DNA of 45,669 nt from Pseudomonadota bacterium (lineage in GTDB: Bacteria; Myxococcota; Myxococcia; Myxococcales; Anaeromyxobacteraceae): positions 1-45,669 of the forward strand of contig JAEYZK010000100.1 of assembly GCA_023428085.1 (NCBI GenBank). Reading direction: 5' to 3'. Each line of letters opens with the position of its first letter. Within the stretch, counting starts at the first letter, position 1. Below are positions 35,601 to 44,783 of the stretch, in pieces. The position numbers and the translations under genes are program-made. The notes under the pieces are model-generated. The model worked only from the letters and a program-made list of their open reading frames with translations. It was not told the DNA's origin and made no database searches.

Positions 35601-38600
35601 TCGCCAAGGTGACCGTGACTCCCGATCGGGCGATTGGGCACGTCTCCATCCTGGAGCGAGGGTCCCCCCACGACGTTCTGGTCGGCTACAACGAGGTCAT
35701 GGCGTCAGTGGACAACGGCGCCAACCGAGTCGCGCTCGCGACGCCGTTCGTGGTCCTTGCCGACAACGATGTTCCCGCGGAGATCCGGCTCGCCAGCCAG
35801 ATCGAGAATGCCGTGTATCCGGCCGCTCTTCAGATCGGTCAGGATCTCTGGGCCTTCGTCCTCGACAGGCACGGGAACGCAGTGCCCAACACCGTCCTCG
35901 TCTGGAGCACGTCCCCGCTCGCGGGCGTCTACCTCGACTTCGACGAGCTGCCGGACCGAGCCCCGAGGGTGCTGGACGCCAGCGACCCGGCGCAACATCC
36001 GGAGCTGCCACTCGTCACGTCCACGGACGGGGGCGTGGTGGCGAGCTTCATTCCCTTCCCTGTCGTTCCCGGTGCAACCGGGACGACCTACCTGCGCGCA
36101 GACGTCGGTGCTCTTTCCGCCAGCTACCGGATCCGTGTGGAGAACCCGACCGCGGAACAGGACAAATACGTCCTGTACATCAAGCGGCAGCACCTCTGGA
36201 GCGACGACGGCGTCTTCCGAACGGATTTCCCGGAGCCCGTCGGCGGACAGGTGCTGCGGTGGAACGAGGAAGGGGGGCGGCTCTGGGAGGCGCTGACCGG
36301 CGACGAGCCCGGGATCAACCGGGTGGTCGTCCGGATGGAGACCGTCGATCTCTACAATCCCGACGCGCCCATCACCATCCGCACGGAGGAGATCGAGCCT
36401 CGGCAGAGGACCTTGAAGTGGGCCCCGTGGAACGCCTTCGATGACGAGAAGACCGCCGCCTTCTGGCCTCGATCCGAGGTCAATGGAGGGCTTCAGCACA
36501 ACTACCTCACGTTCGAGGTCGAACGGAGCGACGGTGTCCGTATCCAGTCGGACCGGCGCTGGAGGATCGAGTCGTGGTCGCTCCGGCCGGAGATCGAGCG
36601 GTTCCGCCTGTTGCCCGGGTTCGAAGAGCGGGCGACCGACGAGTTTGGCTCGGTTTCTTCGGACGACCTGGCGGCGGTGTTCCACGTGACCAACCCCGCG
36701 GGCTATCCCATCTACGCGCGCATCACCTCGGAGCCGATCATCGTGGCCGAGGAGCTGGTGGTGCTTCCGCCGCCGGACGAGATCGCGCGCCACCCCGAGG
36801 ACCCGGAGCTGATCGTCATTCCACCGCACCGCACGCGCGATCTGCGGCTCGCGATCATTCCCGGATCCCACGGTGGCAAGGTTCGTCTGGAGATCAACGT
36901 ACCGAATCCCAAGCTGGGTCCGACCGCGGTCCACAGCCTGGTGTTGTGGGACGCGACCATCCACATCTCTCCGCCCGGCGCGAGGCTCGTCGGGGGCGAC
37001 TCGCCGCTCGTGGCGCAGGTCATCTTCCCGGTCCGAAACTTCGCCGCGACCGCCACCCCCGCGGATGGGAAGGTGTACCCCGACGACGCCGATCTGCCCA
37101 TCCTGCGCGACGCCATGCTCGACTTCCGGGTGAAGGGAGAGGGGCGCGCGACCGTTTCGGCCGGCGGGAACGTGGTCGCGGCGGCCGACATCATCGCGGA
37201 TGACGACGGCACCCTCCTCGCCATGGCGCCGGTCGCTGGCATCGCCCCGCTCCAGCTGAGCCCGACGTACGGGCTCAGGGCGCCGATCCCGCCGGCTCCA
37301 CCCACCGTGAACGAGGTGGTGGTCAGCTTCCAGCCCCGCGTGGAAGGTGACGTGCAGACCTGGAGCGTCCCGTTCCGGACGGAATACAAGGACATGGGGC
37401 CGCTCCCGATCGGCCACACCTTCGTGCGCGACGTGTCGGTGGTGGACGGGCACCTCGTGAAGCAGTCCGTCGACGTCGCGGTTCCGGGGAGGGGCGTCGG
37501 GCTCACCTTCCAGCGGAGCTACACGAACAGGAGCTTCGAAGACACGGTGATGGGCGTCGGCTGGACGCACAGCTACCGCTCCTTCGTCATGCGCGACCTG
37601 TCGATGGGCAAGATCCGCTACGTCGTGGTGGGCGGAGAAGGGAGCGGTCAGGTCTTCGATTGCACCGCGTACTTGCCCGACACCACCCCATGCTCGAACC
37701 AGCGCGGGTTCCACGGGCGGCTGGAGCTGACGGAGGCGGAGATCGTCTACTCCGCACCAAACGGCGTGAAGTACAGGTACGGGAGGCTGGAGACGGGGAC
37801 GGAAGGCGTCCGCTGGTGGCTCACCGCGGTCGTCGATCCGCGCGGAAACACGACGACCCTGCTGTACGCCGAGGGCGGCGCTGGCGAGGGAGAGCCCGGT
37901 GACGGAGACGAACCGGGCACCGTCTTCTCCGGCGAGCTCGCCCGCGTGTACGAGCCCGGGAACCGGCGCGCCCTGCAGCTCGGGTACGAGTGGCCCGCAG
38001 GAGCGATGCGGCCGCGGCTGTCGAAGGTCGAGCTCATGGCGGCGGACGGGAGCGCTCCGGACCTCGCGAAGCCTCTGGCGCCTATCGACGAAGCAGGCGT
38101 ATGCGTCGCGTACGACCACGACGCCACTGGGAACCTCACGGCGGCGCGGCGATATGACGGAGCGTGCAATCCCGAGGCACCGGCCCTCCGCGAGGAGCTG
38201 TACGCCTACCTGGACAGCCCGCTCGAGGTCTCGCGAAACAACCTCGTCGCCTATACCGATCCCAATGGCAACACGACTCGCTACGCGTACTACGCGACGG
38301 GAGATCGCTTCCAGGGCGAAGGGCAGTTCCTGCTCATGGGGGACAAGGCGGAGCGGATCCGATCCGTCACCGAGCCCGATCCCGGCGGAACGACGTCGTT
38401 CTCGTACGTGCTCGTGCCGACGAGCACACAAGTGTTCGGCTCCCCACAGCTCCTCTACCGGACCATCGTGAGCGGTCCGCGCTCTGGTATGCCGGCGACG
38501 ACCTACTACCTCGATCCCAGCGGCGCGAGCAGCCGGGTCGAGCGTCCAATCTCGGCGGGCGTGTTCGCGATGAGCGACACGGTCTGGGACCCGATCCATC

Positions 38601-41600
38601 TGCGTCCCGTGGAGGAGATCGATGCTCGGGGGCGGCGCACGACGTCCACCTACGACGAGCGCGGGAACCTGGTCTCGAGGGTCACGTTCACCCCGTCCCT
38701 CGCAGATCCGGGTGGGAAGGCGCGCACCGGTCCGCTGACGGACGCGGATGGCAATGTAGTGGACCGCGTGGCCGAGAAGTGGAGCTACGACCCCGACTGG
38801 TCGGCGGAGTCGTGCCATTTGGACGCAGAGGGGCGGCTCACGACGACGGAGTACGAGCTGGGCCTCCCGGTGGTCCGCCGGGTGTACGCGACGGCGCTCG
38901 GGGCGGCGGCGGTGCGCACGGAGGCGAGCTGCGAGGCGCTGGCGCAGCTGGCGCAGCCCTCGAGCGGAGACCACGTCCAGACGTTCAGTTACTGTGGCGT
39001 GAACGCGCCGTGCGCGGCCACTGGCTCCATGCCGGGTGACCTCGTCGAGACGACCGAGGGACCGCGCCGGACCATGGTTCGGGCGTACGACGCCCTGGGG
39101 TTCCCGCGCTCGACGAGCACGGTGATCTCGGGGAGCGCCACGCTGGACAGGACCCTCGTCCACGACGAGCGAGGGCGGCTCACGAGCGAGAGCGACAGCC
39201 AGGGTCATCTCACCACGAGGGTGTTCGACGGACTCGATCGGCCGACGCGGGTCACGCGCGCGAACCGCACCGGCGTCTCGCCGGGCACGGAGCAGACGTT
39301 CTCGTACTTCCCCGGCGGCCAGCCGCAGGAGGAGAGGCTGGGAAATCCCGGTTTTCCGGGTTCGGAGTGGACGCGGGTCTGGACGATCAACGGCCTCAAC
39401 CGGCCGGCGATGGAGGTGCTCTCAGGAAAGAACACGACCGCGGTCGTGACGACGACAGGGTACGACCAGGAGGGCAACGTCGTCTGGGTGACGGACGGCC
39501 GTGGTGTCCGTCGAGAGACGACGTACGACGAGGGGGAACGGCCGAGGTCGGTGAGGCTGAGCCTCGCGGATCGCGCTCGGTTCGAGTCCCAGGGCGGCGA
39601 TCCCGCCGGGTTCGAGAGCGGGCACGTGATCGCCACCTTCGAGCACGACGCGGCGGGCAACAAGGTCGCGGAGACGGACGTCCACGGGCACAGGACGCAG
39701 TACGAGCTCGATCCGCTCTACCGCGTCGTGGGCGTGACCCAGGGCGGCGTTCGCAACGACGTCCAGCAGAGGTCGGAGTACCGGACCACGCGCCGCTACG
39801 ATCTCGTCGGGAACAAGGTCCGCGAGACGGACGCCGATGGGCACGAGACGCGCTGGACGTATGATCACGAGGACCGGATCCTCGAGGTGGTCGATCCCGT
39901 TGGTCGGTTCGAGCGGCGGACATACGACGCGCTCGGCCAGGCGGTGCGCGAGGAGTTCGGTGCAGGCACGACCGTTCGGCTGACCCGCACGTCCAAGGGG
40001 CACGACGGCCTTGGCCGCACGCTGGGCATCACGGAGCAGTTCGCGACGGTCGGGGCTCCCACGGGTGCGCCGCCGGTCCCGAACACCGGCAGCACGTACG
40101 AGGTCGACGTCGCCTACGACGATGCCAAGCACCTGGTCGCGACCCGCGATCGCCGCGGATACGTGACGGTGCAGCAGCTCGACGACGTGGACCGGGTGTA
40201 CCGGGAGATGGCGGATGCGAGCGGTACGCTCCTGGCGCGGCAGGGCGATCCGCGGGTGGGCCCGGCACTGAACTTGACGACGGAGTACGAGTACGACGCT
40301 TCGGGGAACCGGGTGGCGGTGGTGGACGCGGAAGGGCGGAGGACGGAGACGACCTTCGACGCGCTGAAGCGGGTCAGGGCGCTCCGGTCTCCGATGGGTT
40401 ACGAGGAGCACGCCTCCTACGACGCGGCCGGAAATGTGGTCGAGCGGGTGGATGCCCGCGGGATCCGCTGGTGGTCGACGTTCGACGCGCTGGGCCGCCC
40501 GACCTCGGAACACGTGGAGGACCGGCTTTCGACGGGGGCACCTGACCTGCGGATCGCCTCGCGGACCTATTACGACTCGCCCGAGGGGACGCGCATCCTC
40601 GAGACCGATGCTCGTGCCAACTCGGTGATCCGCCACACCGATGGTCTTCACCGCGAGTATCGGGCGGAGAAGGGCACCGCGGTCGTCGAGACGTGGTTCG
40701 ATGCCGACGAGATACGGCGTAAGCGCGATCCGAAGGGCTACGTGACGGAGATCGAGCGGGACGCGGCGGGCCGAGTCACGGCGCAGCGGGAACTGGATCT
40801 CGGAGGGCAGGTCGTCTTCGAGCAGAGCGTCGACTACGACGACGCGACCGGCACCCGGACTGCGTACGACCGGCGCGGGACTCCGACCACGTCGATCCTG
40901 GATGGCCTGGGGCGCGTGGAGCGGGTGACGAGTGGGGTGGCCGGCGCGGGAGACACGTCGCTCGTGAGGACGGACGCGACGCTGCACGACGGCGCCGGAA
41001 ACGCCGTGGTGTTGGTGGACCCGAACGGACACGCGACGGAGCGCGTTTACGACGGGGCGGGGCGAAGGATTCGCGAGGTCCGAGCGGTCGGAAGTCCGGC
41101 GGCGGCCACGACGGCGTACACCTACGACCGCGTCAGCAACGTCATCGAGCAGAAGGGGCCCAGGGCCACGGGCCGCCCGTTCGACGTACGGGTGAGCTAC
41201 GACGACCTGAACCGCGCCGTCCGGGCGGAAGACGCGCTCGGGAACGTGAGTAGCGTGGCGTACGACGGAGCGGGGAACCGGATCTGCGAGAAGCGGCCTC
41301 TGGGCGGAGATCCGCTCGGCTTCAACGGCGCGAAGGGACGAACGGGCGCTCAGATCGAGGCGCTCGTCTGCGCGGGCAGCCACGTGACGCGGTGGAGCTA
41401 CGACGAGGCTTCGAAGCTCTTGTCCGTCCGTGACGCGGCGGGCGGGGAGCACTCGTTCGTCTACGACGAGGCGAGGAACCTCATCGGGAAGCAGGATGCG
41501 AACGAGAACCTGACGACCTACGCATACGACCACCTCGACCGGAGGACGGACGAGTGGCAGCACCTCGACGTCCACGCCCGGGTGAGGAGCCGGAGAGAGA

Positions 41601-44332
41601 TCCTCGGTCGAAACCAGGAAGGCCCGCCGGACCCGGTGAACGGGGCGGGAGCGCTGCACTGGAAGTGGGAGCTGGACGCGAACGGGAACCCGCGCACGAC
41701 AACCGATCCGAAGGGGCTGGTCACGACGAGGGAGTACGGAGTCCTGAACCGGCTCGAGCGAGAGAGCTACGACCGGCCGCTGCTGGTGGCGTACCCGCTG
41801 CTCCGGAGCGTCGCGTACGAGTACGACGCGAACGGGAATCCGGACCTCGTGACGGAGGAGAAGGAGACAGCGACCGGGACCGTGCTCGAGGTGACGGACA
41901 AGACGTACGACGTGCTGGATCGGCTCGCGAGCGAGCTGCGGTACGACGGGAAGCTCGTGCAGTACCGGTACGACCGGAAGGGGAACCGGAAGGAAGTCAT
42001 CGACCCGGACCAGGTATCGACGGGCTACGAGTACGACGCGCAGGATCGGCTCGTCACGGCGACGACGCCGGAGGGTGTGACGGCGCAGCGGTGGTGGCCG
42101 GACGGGCTGGAGCAGGGGAGGACGTTGCCGAACGGAGTGGTCGAGGGACGGTGTTACGACGCAGCGGGTCAGCTCACGCAGCGCGTGACGGCGCGAGGAG
42201 CGATCGGGACGGATTGCACCACGTCGGCGGCCGTGGTGAGCCGGTTCACGTACCAGTACGACGGGAACGGGAACCGGTCGGTACAGGTCGAGCAGCGGAC
42301 CATGCCCGGGCAGGCGCTCGGAGCGGTGGAAGAGACGCGCTACGGATACGACGCGCTCGATCGCCTGGTGGGGGTGAGGTACGGGGACGGGCGGGTGCTC
42401 CTGTACCGGCTCGACGCGGTCGGGAACCGTACCGGCGAGCGCGAGCTCGTGAATCAACCGGCCGGGGTGGACCTGACGAGCTTCACTGCCGCAGATCCGA
42501 GCGCGCTGGTGCGGGACGTGACGAGCGCGTTCAACCGGGCGGACTGGTTGCTCACGCAGACGGACGCGAAGGACGCCGCGAAGAACGCGACGTTCTCGTG
42601 GGACCTCGCGGGGAATCTCGTCTCGAGGGCGAAGGCCGGCCAGACGCGGCAGCTCCGGTGGGACCCCCGGAACGCGCTCATCGCGGCGATCGAGAATGGG
42701 TCGGTGGTCGGGAGTTACGACTACGACGCGAGCGGGATCCGGGTGAAGAGGAGGACGTCGACGGAGCAGGTGGAGTACGTGCTCGATGAGAAGTACGTCC
42801 TGCAGGAGGCGCGCGGCAACGTCGCCTCGCACCCGAGCTACCGGCGGTACCACTACGCGTACGGGCCGCTTTCGGTGACGGACGCTGCGGGGACGCGGTA
42901 CATCGGGACGGACGCGCTGGGGTCGCCGACCGACCTGACCACGACGACCGGCACGGTAGTCGCGGCGCACCAGTACGACGCGTGGGGGCAGTACCGGAAC
43001 GGCACCGCGCCGAGCGCGGAGGAGCCGAAGCTCGGGTACACGGGGCACCAGTACGACCCGGAGACCGGGCTCGTGTACGCGAGGGCCAGGTACTACGACC
43101 CGGAGATCGGGATCTTCATCTCGCGGGACTCGTACGAGGGCGAGCTGGAGGATGGGCCGAGCTTGCATCGGTTCGCGTACGCGTACGGGAACCCGCTCGG
43201 CTACATCGACGAGGACGGGAACGCTGCGTACGAGGTCGCGGACGCGTGGGAGAAGAGGCAGCGCGAGGGGGCCTGGACCGCGGAACAGGTGATGGAGCAG
43301 GCGAGCGCGAACGCCGATCAGATCGGGCGTGAAGCAGAAGCGGAGTTCTACCGGAACCACGGGAACAACGAGTTCATGCGGTTCCTGGTGGGCCTGAAGG
43401 TGGCAGGGCGGATGACGATGGAGCAGCTGGCGGGAGGCATCGCCGGCACGATTGTGGACCCGACGGTGATCGTTCGGGCGCCGATGCGGATCGGGACGGG
43501 CGCCGCGGAAGGGGTGGAGGACATCCGTGAAGGGCGGACCGGCGAAGGCGCGCTGAAGATCGTGGCCGACGTCGCCGGGGCGGTAGAGACCGGAGCGGGC
43601 GGACTCTCGATAGCTCGGGGCTTCGTTCGCCCGCGGGCCGGGGTGCCCGACGAGGCGGCCCTCTCGGCGGCACGGAAGCGGGTCGCTCGCGAGCGGATCG
43701 TCCAAGAGGTGAAGGCGGCGCGAGCGACGGAGCAGACCGCTCGCGTTCCGGCGCGGGGGACTGGGCCCGAAGCGCCTACGGTGGTGAGGCTGTTCGAGAA
43801 GCACCGGGCCGACTTCGAGACGCTCATGGCTCGCGAGCAGGCGGGGTGGCCGGCGGGCACTGCCAGGCTGGCTCAGCGGGCGGCGAACGAGCCGGGGTTC
43901 ATGGTCGCGATGGACCGGGCGCCGCTCCGAGCCCCGCCGTCGCCCGCACGAAGCGCGGCGCTTGGGCTGGGAGAAGGGCTGGAGGCGTTCGCGCCTGGTC
44001 GAGGCGTTCCGTGGGAGAACTGGAGCGGGACGCTGACACGCCGAAGCACGTCGGGTAGGAACTTCGGGCGGGCGTTCACGGACGCGATGCGCAACGCTGA
44101 GAGCATCCAGTTCAATCTCACCGGGATGAGTGACCTGTCCGCATCGTTCGCGAGAGGGCGCGCGGGCTTCAAGTATGCCTTCAGGGATGGAGAGTGGATC
44201 CCCACGAACGCAACCAACACAGAGTTCGCCACCGTCTTGCGCAACCCTTCACTCCGGAACAAGACTACGTTCTGGCGGGGTGGGAGGAGGGTGAGAACCA
44301 CCGAGGTTCTGAACGAAACGCTTGGGGAGTAG
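32675..44332 (+). CDS. Giant 3,885-residue Sec-exported RHS/YD-repeat protein with variable C-terminal tip
   Basis: ATG 32675 overlaps the previous stop (ATGA) with GGGAGGGG before it. Residues 1-25 are a Sec signal (LSIALFAVTVRSAP). Then: helical region; transglutaminase-like domain about 265-445 (His407, Asp435, but Asp317 in place of the catalytic Cys); about 905-1150 invasin-type Big_1-like Ig domains; DUF6531 at about 1575-1650 (VPGRGVGLTFQRSYTNRS); dozens of YDxxGN repeats at about 1700-3400, which in relatives build a hollow beta-cage; and the RHS core at 3434-3516 (LGYTGHQYDPETGLVYARAR), ending YIDEDGN rather than the usual DPxG. Residues 3517-3885 are the variable region: an Ala/Gly-rich hydrophobic stretch, a linker, and a tip with IQFNLTGMSDL and NPSLRNKTTFW. 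This layout is that of a polymorphic toxin. The tip's activity is not recognised. Confidence 0.92.
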   Translation: MRNLACILRRAAALSIALFAVTVRSAPLPDVRVIGLPTRPPSSPATAQVDWEEVRERTRRFQDRAVLENALSSRVLFSSVDVRAVEELHRRLGEPSGFLARLSFPQVDVQEAGAVLLAFADAVERDRAAADAWLAAISAGSDPDSAARGKVLAIQRRVLASRAAEVRALALAAADAFRLQKGGFFSRVRLRGRHVFRRDGATLVARLCDRLHRWGALQGSPVLGAELTYVEGAQRPGALPSNSIAPAYQAAGSAVLSLEDTLQGSEVELTDQIRAKAQELGSARGAYDFVKNEVRLDWYFGSLKGSGETLRERRGNDVDLAALLIALLRAQGTPARYVRGTIELSPGRIAELMGLLTVDEGNALHGGAGLDLDPIRRQQVLSVLAAAGVPHEPVITGGRVTSVRLLHTWVEAHLPYGSYRGIGAGPGGAQWVPMDPAISGAAKYAARPAAIDLLGEMGADASQLVNAYLREGEPGQSPLAFVRARAESWLSASGPAGMTYAQALRSVAARQEPLPFIPGSLPYAVPAVHEEYALLPDAAKQRMHLRVESGSGTLLDVTVPMHAVVGKRTVLAFEPATDEDALAVALAGGLYRVDAASVSVVPVLRVAGEPVGRASRALGLGERARWTIELLMPNGSSRTIANEVVAGNLIAIGFGGPVNGYSTALDGEAGADGEAARVLYRIAAEFANSWTAGEEELAALLGVVPLRPTANLVLVENQLEVDQALGIRRRLIWKGLQVDADHRSMTPLELAPGRGRELLRLSGFEGSFQEARVLREATGEDAVSAVTVIQEAHREGIPVLNITPASAASELPNLSTSETVRQEIEDQLARGREVIVPSVDLTIRDWSGTGFIARDPSTDEGGYFLSGVISGGQTIVSPGSWRDQELVERLQSPTRQEPETDSSLAARIVKASPGIQRGIVGSSHEIAVYVTTANGKPVEGAWVLFQVHAPSEGTLASLMAPGGSSELSVRTDRYGLAKVTVTPDRAIGHVSILERGSPHDVLVGYNEVMASVDNGANRVALATPFVVLADNDVPAEIRLASQIENAVYPAALQIGQDLWAFVLDRHGNAVPNTVLVWSTSPLAGVYLDFDELPDRAPRVLDASDPAQHPELPLVTSTDGGVVASFIPFPVVPGATGTTYLRADVGALSASYRIRVENPTAEQDKYVLYIKRQHLWSDDGVFRTDFPEPVGGQVLRWNEEGGRLWEALTGDEPGINRVVVRMETVDLYNPDAPITIRTEEIEPRQRTLKWAPWNAFDDEKTAAFWPRSEVNGGLQHNYLTFEVERSDGVRIQSDRRWRIESWSLRPEIERFRLLPGFEERATDEFGSVSSDDLAAVFHVTNPAGYPIYARITSEPIIVAEELVVLPPPDEIARHPEDPELIVIPPHRTRDLRLAIIPGSHGGKVRLEINVPNPKLGPTAVHSLVLWDATIHISPPGARLVGGDSPLVAQVIFPVRNFAATATPADGKVYPDDADLPILRDAMLDFRVKGEGRATVSAGGNVVAAADIIADDDGTLLAMAPVAGIAPLQLSPTYGLRAPIPPAPPTVNEVVVSFQPRVEGDVQTWSVPFRTEYKDMGPLPIGHTFVRDVSVVDGHLVKQSVDVAVPGRGVGLTFQRSYTNRSFEDTVMGVGWTHSYRSFVMRDLSMGKIRYVVVGGEGSGQVFDCTAYLPDTTPCSNQRGFHGRLELTEAEIVYSAPNGVKYRYGRLETGTEGVRWWLTAVVDPRGNTTTLLYAEGGAGEGEPGDGDEPGTVFSGELARVYEPGNRRALQLGYEWPAGAMRPRLSKVELMAADGSAPDLAKPLAPIDEAGVCVAYDHDATGNLTAARRYDGACNPEAPALREELYAYLDSPLEVSRNNLVAYTDPNGNTTRYAYYATGDRFQGEGQFLLMGDKAERIRSVTEPDPGGTTSFSYVLVPTSTQVFGSPQLLYRTIVSGPRSGMPATTYYLDPSGASSRVERPISAGVFAMSDTVWDPIHLRPVEEIDARGRRTTSTYDERGNLVSRVTFTPSLADPGGKARTGPLTDADGNVVDRVAEKWSYDPDWSAESCHLDAEGRLTTTEYELGLPVVRRVYATALGAAAVRTEASCEALAQLAQPSSGDHVQTFSYCGVNAPCAATGSMPGDLVETTEGPRRTMVRAYDALGFPRSTSTVISGSATLDRTLVHDERGRLTSESDSQGHLTTRVFDGLDRPTRVTRANRTGVSPGTEQTFSYFPGGQPQEERLGNPGFPGSEWTRVWTINGLNRPAMEVLSGKNTTAVVTTTGYDQEGNVVWVTDGRGVRRETTYDEGERPRSVRLSLADRARFESQGGDPAGFESGHVIATFEHDAAGNKVAETDVHGHRTQYELDPLYRVVGVTQGGVRNDVQQRSEYRTTRRYDLVGNKVRETDADGHETRWTYDHEDRILEVVDPVGRFERRTYDALGQAVREEFGAGTTVRLTRTSKGHDGLGRTLGITEQFATVGAPTGAPPVPNTGSTYEVDVAYDDAKHLVATRDRRGYVTVQQLDDVDRVYREMADASGTLLARQGDPRVGPALNLTTEYEYDASGNRVAVVDAEGRRTETTFDALKRVRALRSPMGYEEHASYDAAGNVVERVDARGIRWWSTFDALGRPTSEHVEDRLSTGAPDLRIASRTYYDSPEGTRILETDARANSVIRHTDGLHREYRAEKGTAVVETWFDADEIRRKRDPKGYVTEIERDAAGRVTAQRELDLGGQVVFEQSVDYDDATGTRTAYDRRGTPTTSILDGLGRVERVTSGVAGAGDTSLVRTDATLHDGAGNAVVLVDPNGHATERVYDGAGRRIREVRAVGSPAAATTAYTYDRVSNVIEQKGPRATGRPFDVRVSYDDLNRAVRAEDALGNVSSVAYDGAGNRICEKRPLGGDPLGFNGAKGRTGAQIEALVCAGSHVTRWSYDEASKLLSVRDAAGGEHSFVYDEARNLIGKQDANENLTTYAYDHLDRRTDEWQHLDVHARVRSRREILGRNQEGPPDPVNGAGALHWKWELDANGNPRTTTDPKGLVTTREYGVLNRLERESYDRPLLVAYPLLRSVAYEYDANGNPDLVTEEKETATGTVLEVTDKTYDVLDRLASELRYDGKLVQYRYDRKGNRKEVIDPDQVSTGYEYDAQDRLVTATTPEGVTAQRWWPDGLEQGRTLPNGVVEGRCYDAAGQLTQRVTARGAIGTDCTTSAAVVSRFTYQYDGNGNRSVQVEQRTMPGQALGAVEETRYGYDALDRLVGVRYGDGRVLLYRLDAVGNRTGERELVNQPAGVDLTSFTAADPSALVRDVTSAFNRADWLLTQTDAKDAAKNATFSWDLAGNLVSRAKAGQTRQLRWDPRNALIAAIENGSVVGSYDYDASGIRVKRRTSTEQVEYVLDEKYVLQEARGNVASHPSYRRYHYAYGPLSVTDAAGTRYIGTDALGSPTDLTTTTGTVVAAHQYDAWGQYRNGTAPSAEEPKLGYTGHQYDPETGLVYARARYYDPEIGIFISRDSYEGELEDGPSLHRFAYAYGNPLGYIDEDGNAAYEVADAWEKRQREGAWTAEQVMEQASANADQIGREAEAEFYRNHGNNEFMRFLVGLKVAGRMTMEQLAGGIAGTIVDPTVIVRAPMRIGTGAAEGVEDIREGRTGEGALKIVADVAGAVETGAGGLSIARGFVRPRAGVPDEAALSAARKRVARERIVQEVKAARATEQTARVPARGTGPEAPTVVRLFEKHRADFETLMAREQAGWPAGTARLAQRAANEPGFMVAMDRAPLRAPPSPARSAALGLGEGLEAFAPGRGVPWENWSGTLTRRSTSGRNFGRAFTDAMRNAESIQFNLTGMSDLSASFARGRAGFKYAFRDGEWIPTNATNTEFATVLRNPSLRNKTTFWRGGRRVRTTEVLNETLGE

Positions 44333-44340
44333 ACGACTCT

Positions 44341-44706
44341 ATGTGGCTACCACTGAACAATCCGGGCTTAGTGGCAACCTACGTCGCGGAGTTCCCGGCT
44401 GGCTCGGGCGCCCCGCCGGCCCTCGTAAGGCTGCTGGAGTCGCTGCGGGATGTCGAACCGGATCGGCAGATCTACGCGGTCACATCTCTGAGAAACCTGT
44501 GGTTCACGACGGCCAGTGACTACGGTCAGGCCGACCTCCACCCGAGCGTGGCCGTTCTTCCGCGCGCCGGGAACTTCTCCGTTTCCTACGCGCGAGCGGG
44601 AGAACGGAAATCGAGCTCCGGCGCCATGGTTCCAGAGTCCCAGCTGGAAGGCACGGTCAGGGCGTTTCTTGCACATCTCGCAAGGGGGGACGAAGGACAA
44701 ACCTAG
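44341..44706 (+). CDS. Candidate immunity protein for the RHS C-terminal toxin
   Basis: A 121-residue protein beginning eight bases after the RHS stop; GGGGAG at the end of the RHS gene can serve as its ribosome site. The sequence is soluble, mixed alpha/beta and mildly acidic at the end (MWLPLNNPGLVATYVAEFPA, LLESLRDVEPDRQIYAVTS, VRAFLAHLARGDE). It has no signal peptide, so it stays in the cytoplasm, where an immunity protein would neutralise incoming or self toxin. I recognise no immunity family. The function is inferred from position and size only: RHS, CDI and related toxins are regularly followed by such a gene. The IS21 element end begins 12 bases after its stop. Confidence 0.65.
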   Translation: MWLPLNNPGLVATYVAEFPAGSGAPPALVRLLESLRDVEPDRQIYAVTSLRNLWFTTASDYGQADLHPSVAVLPRAGNFSVSYARAGERKSSSGAMVPESQLEGTVRAFLAHLARGDEGQT

Positions 44707-44717
44707 CCTTGCTGCTT

Positions 44718-44765
44718 CCGCCGCTCTAATTCTGATCCACTCCGCCGCTCGAAAACTGATCCACC
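44718..44765. repeat. Two tandem 24-bp repeats at the IS21-type element end
   Basis: Units 44718-44741 and 44742-44765 share CCGCCGCTC at the start and CTGATCCAC near the end, with 20 of 24 positions identical. IS21-family elements carry such multiple terminal repeats, which the transposase binds. They mark this as the istB-side end of the element. Confidence 0.75.
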
Positions 44766-44783
44766 AGGGCGGTTCCTGACAGC

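Noticed and set aside
39422..43804. 1,460-codon open frame antisense to the RHS gene
   Set aside because: Long antisense frames are expected opposite GC-rich genes with strong third-position bias; the translation is Arg/Pro-rich, low in hydrophobic core patterns, and has no recognisable motif, whereas the forward strand shows clear YD repeats.
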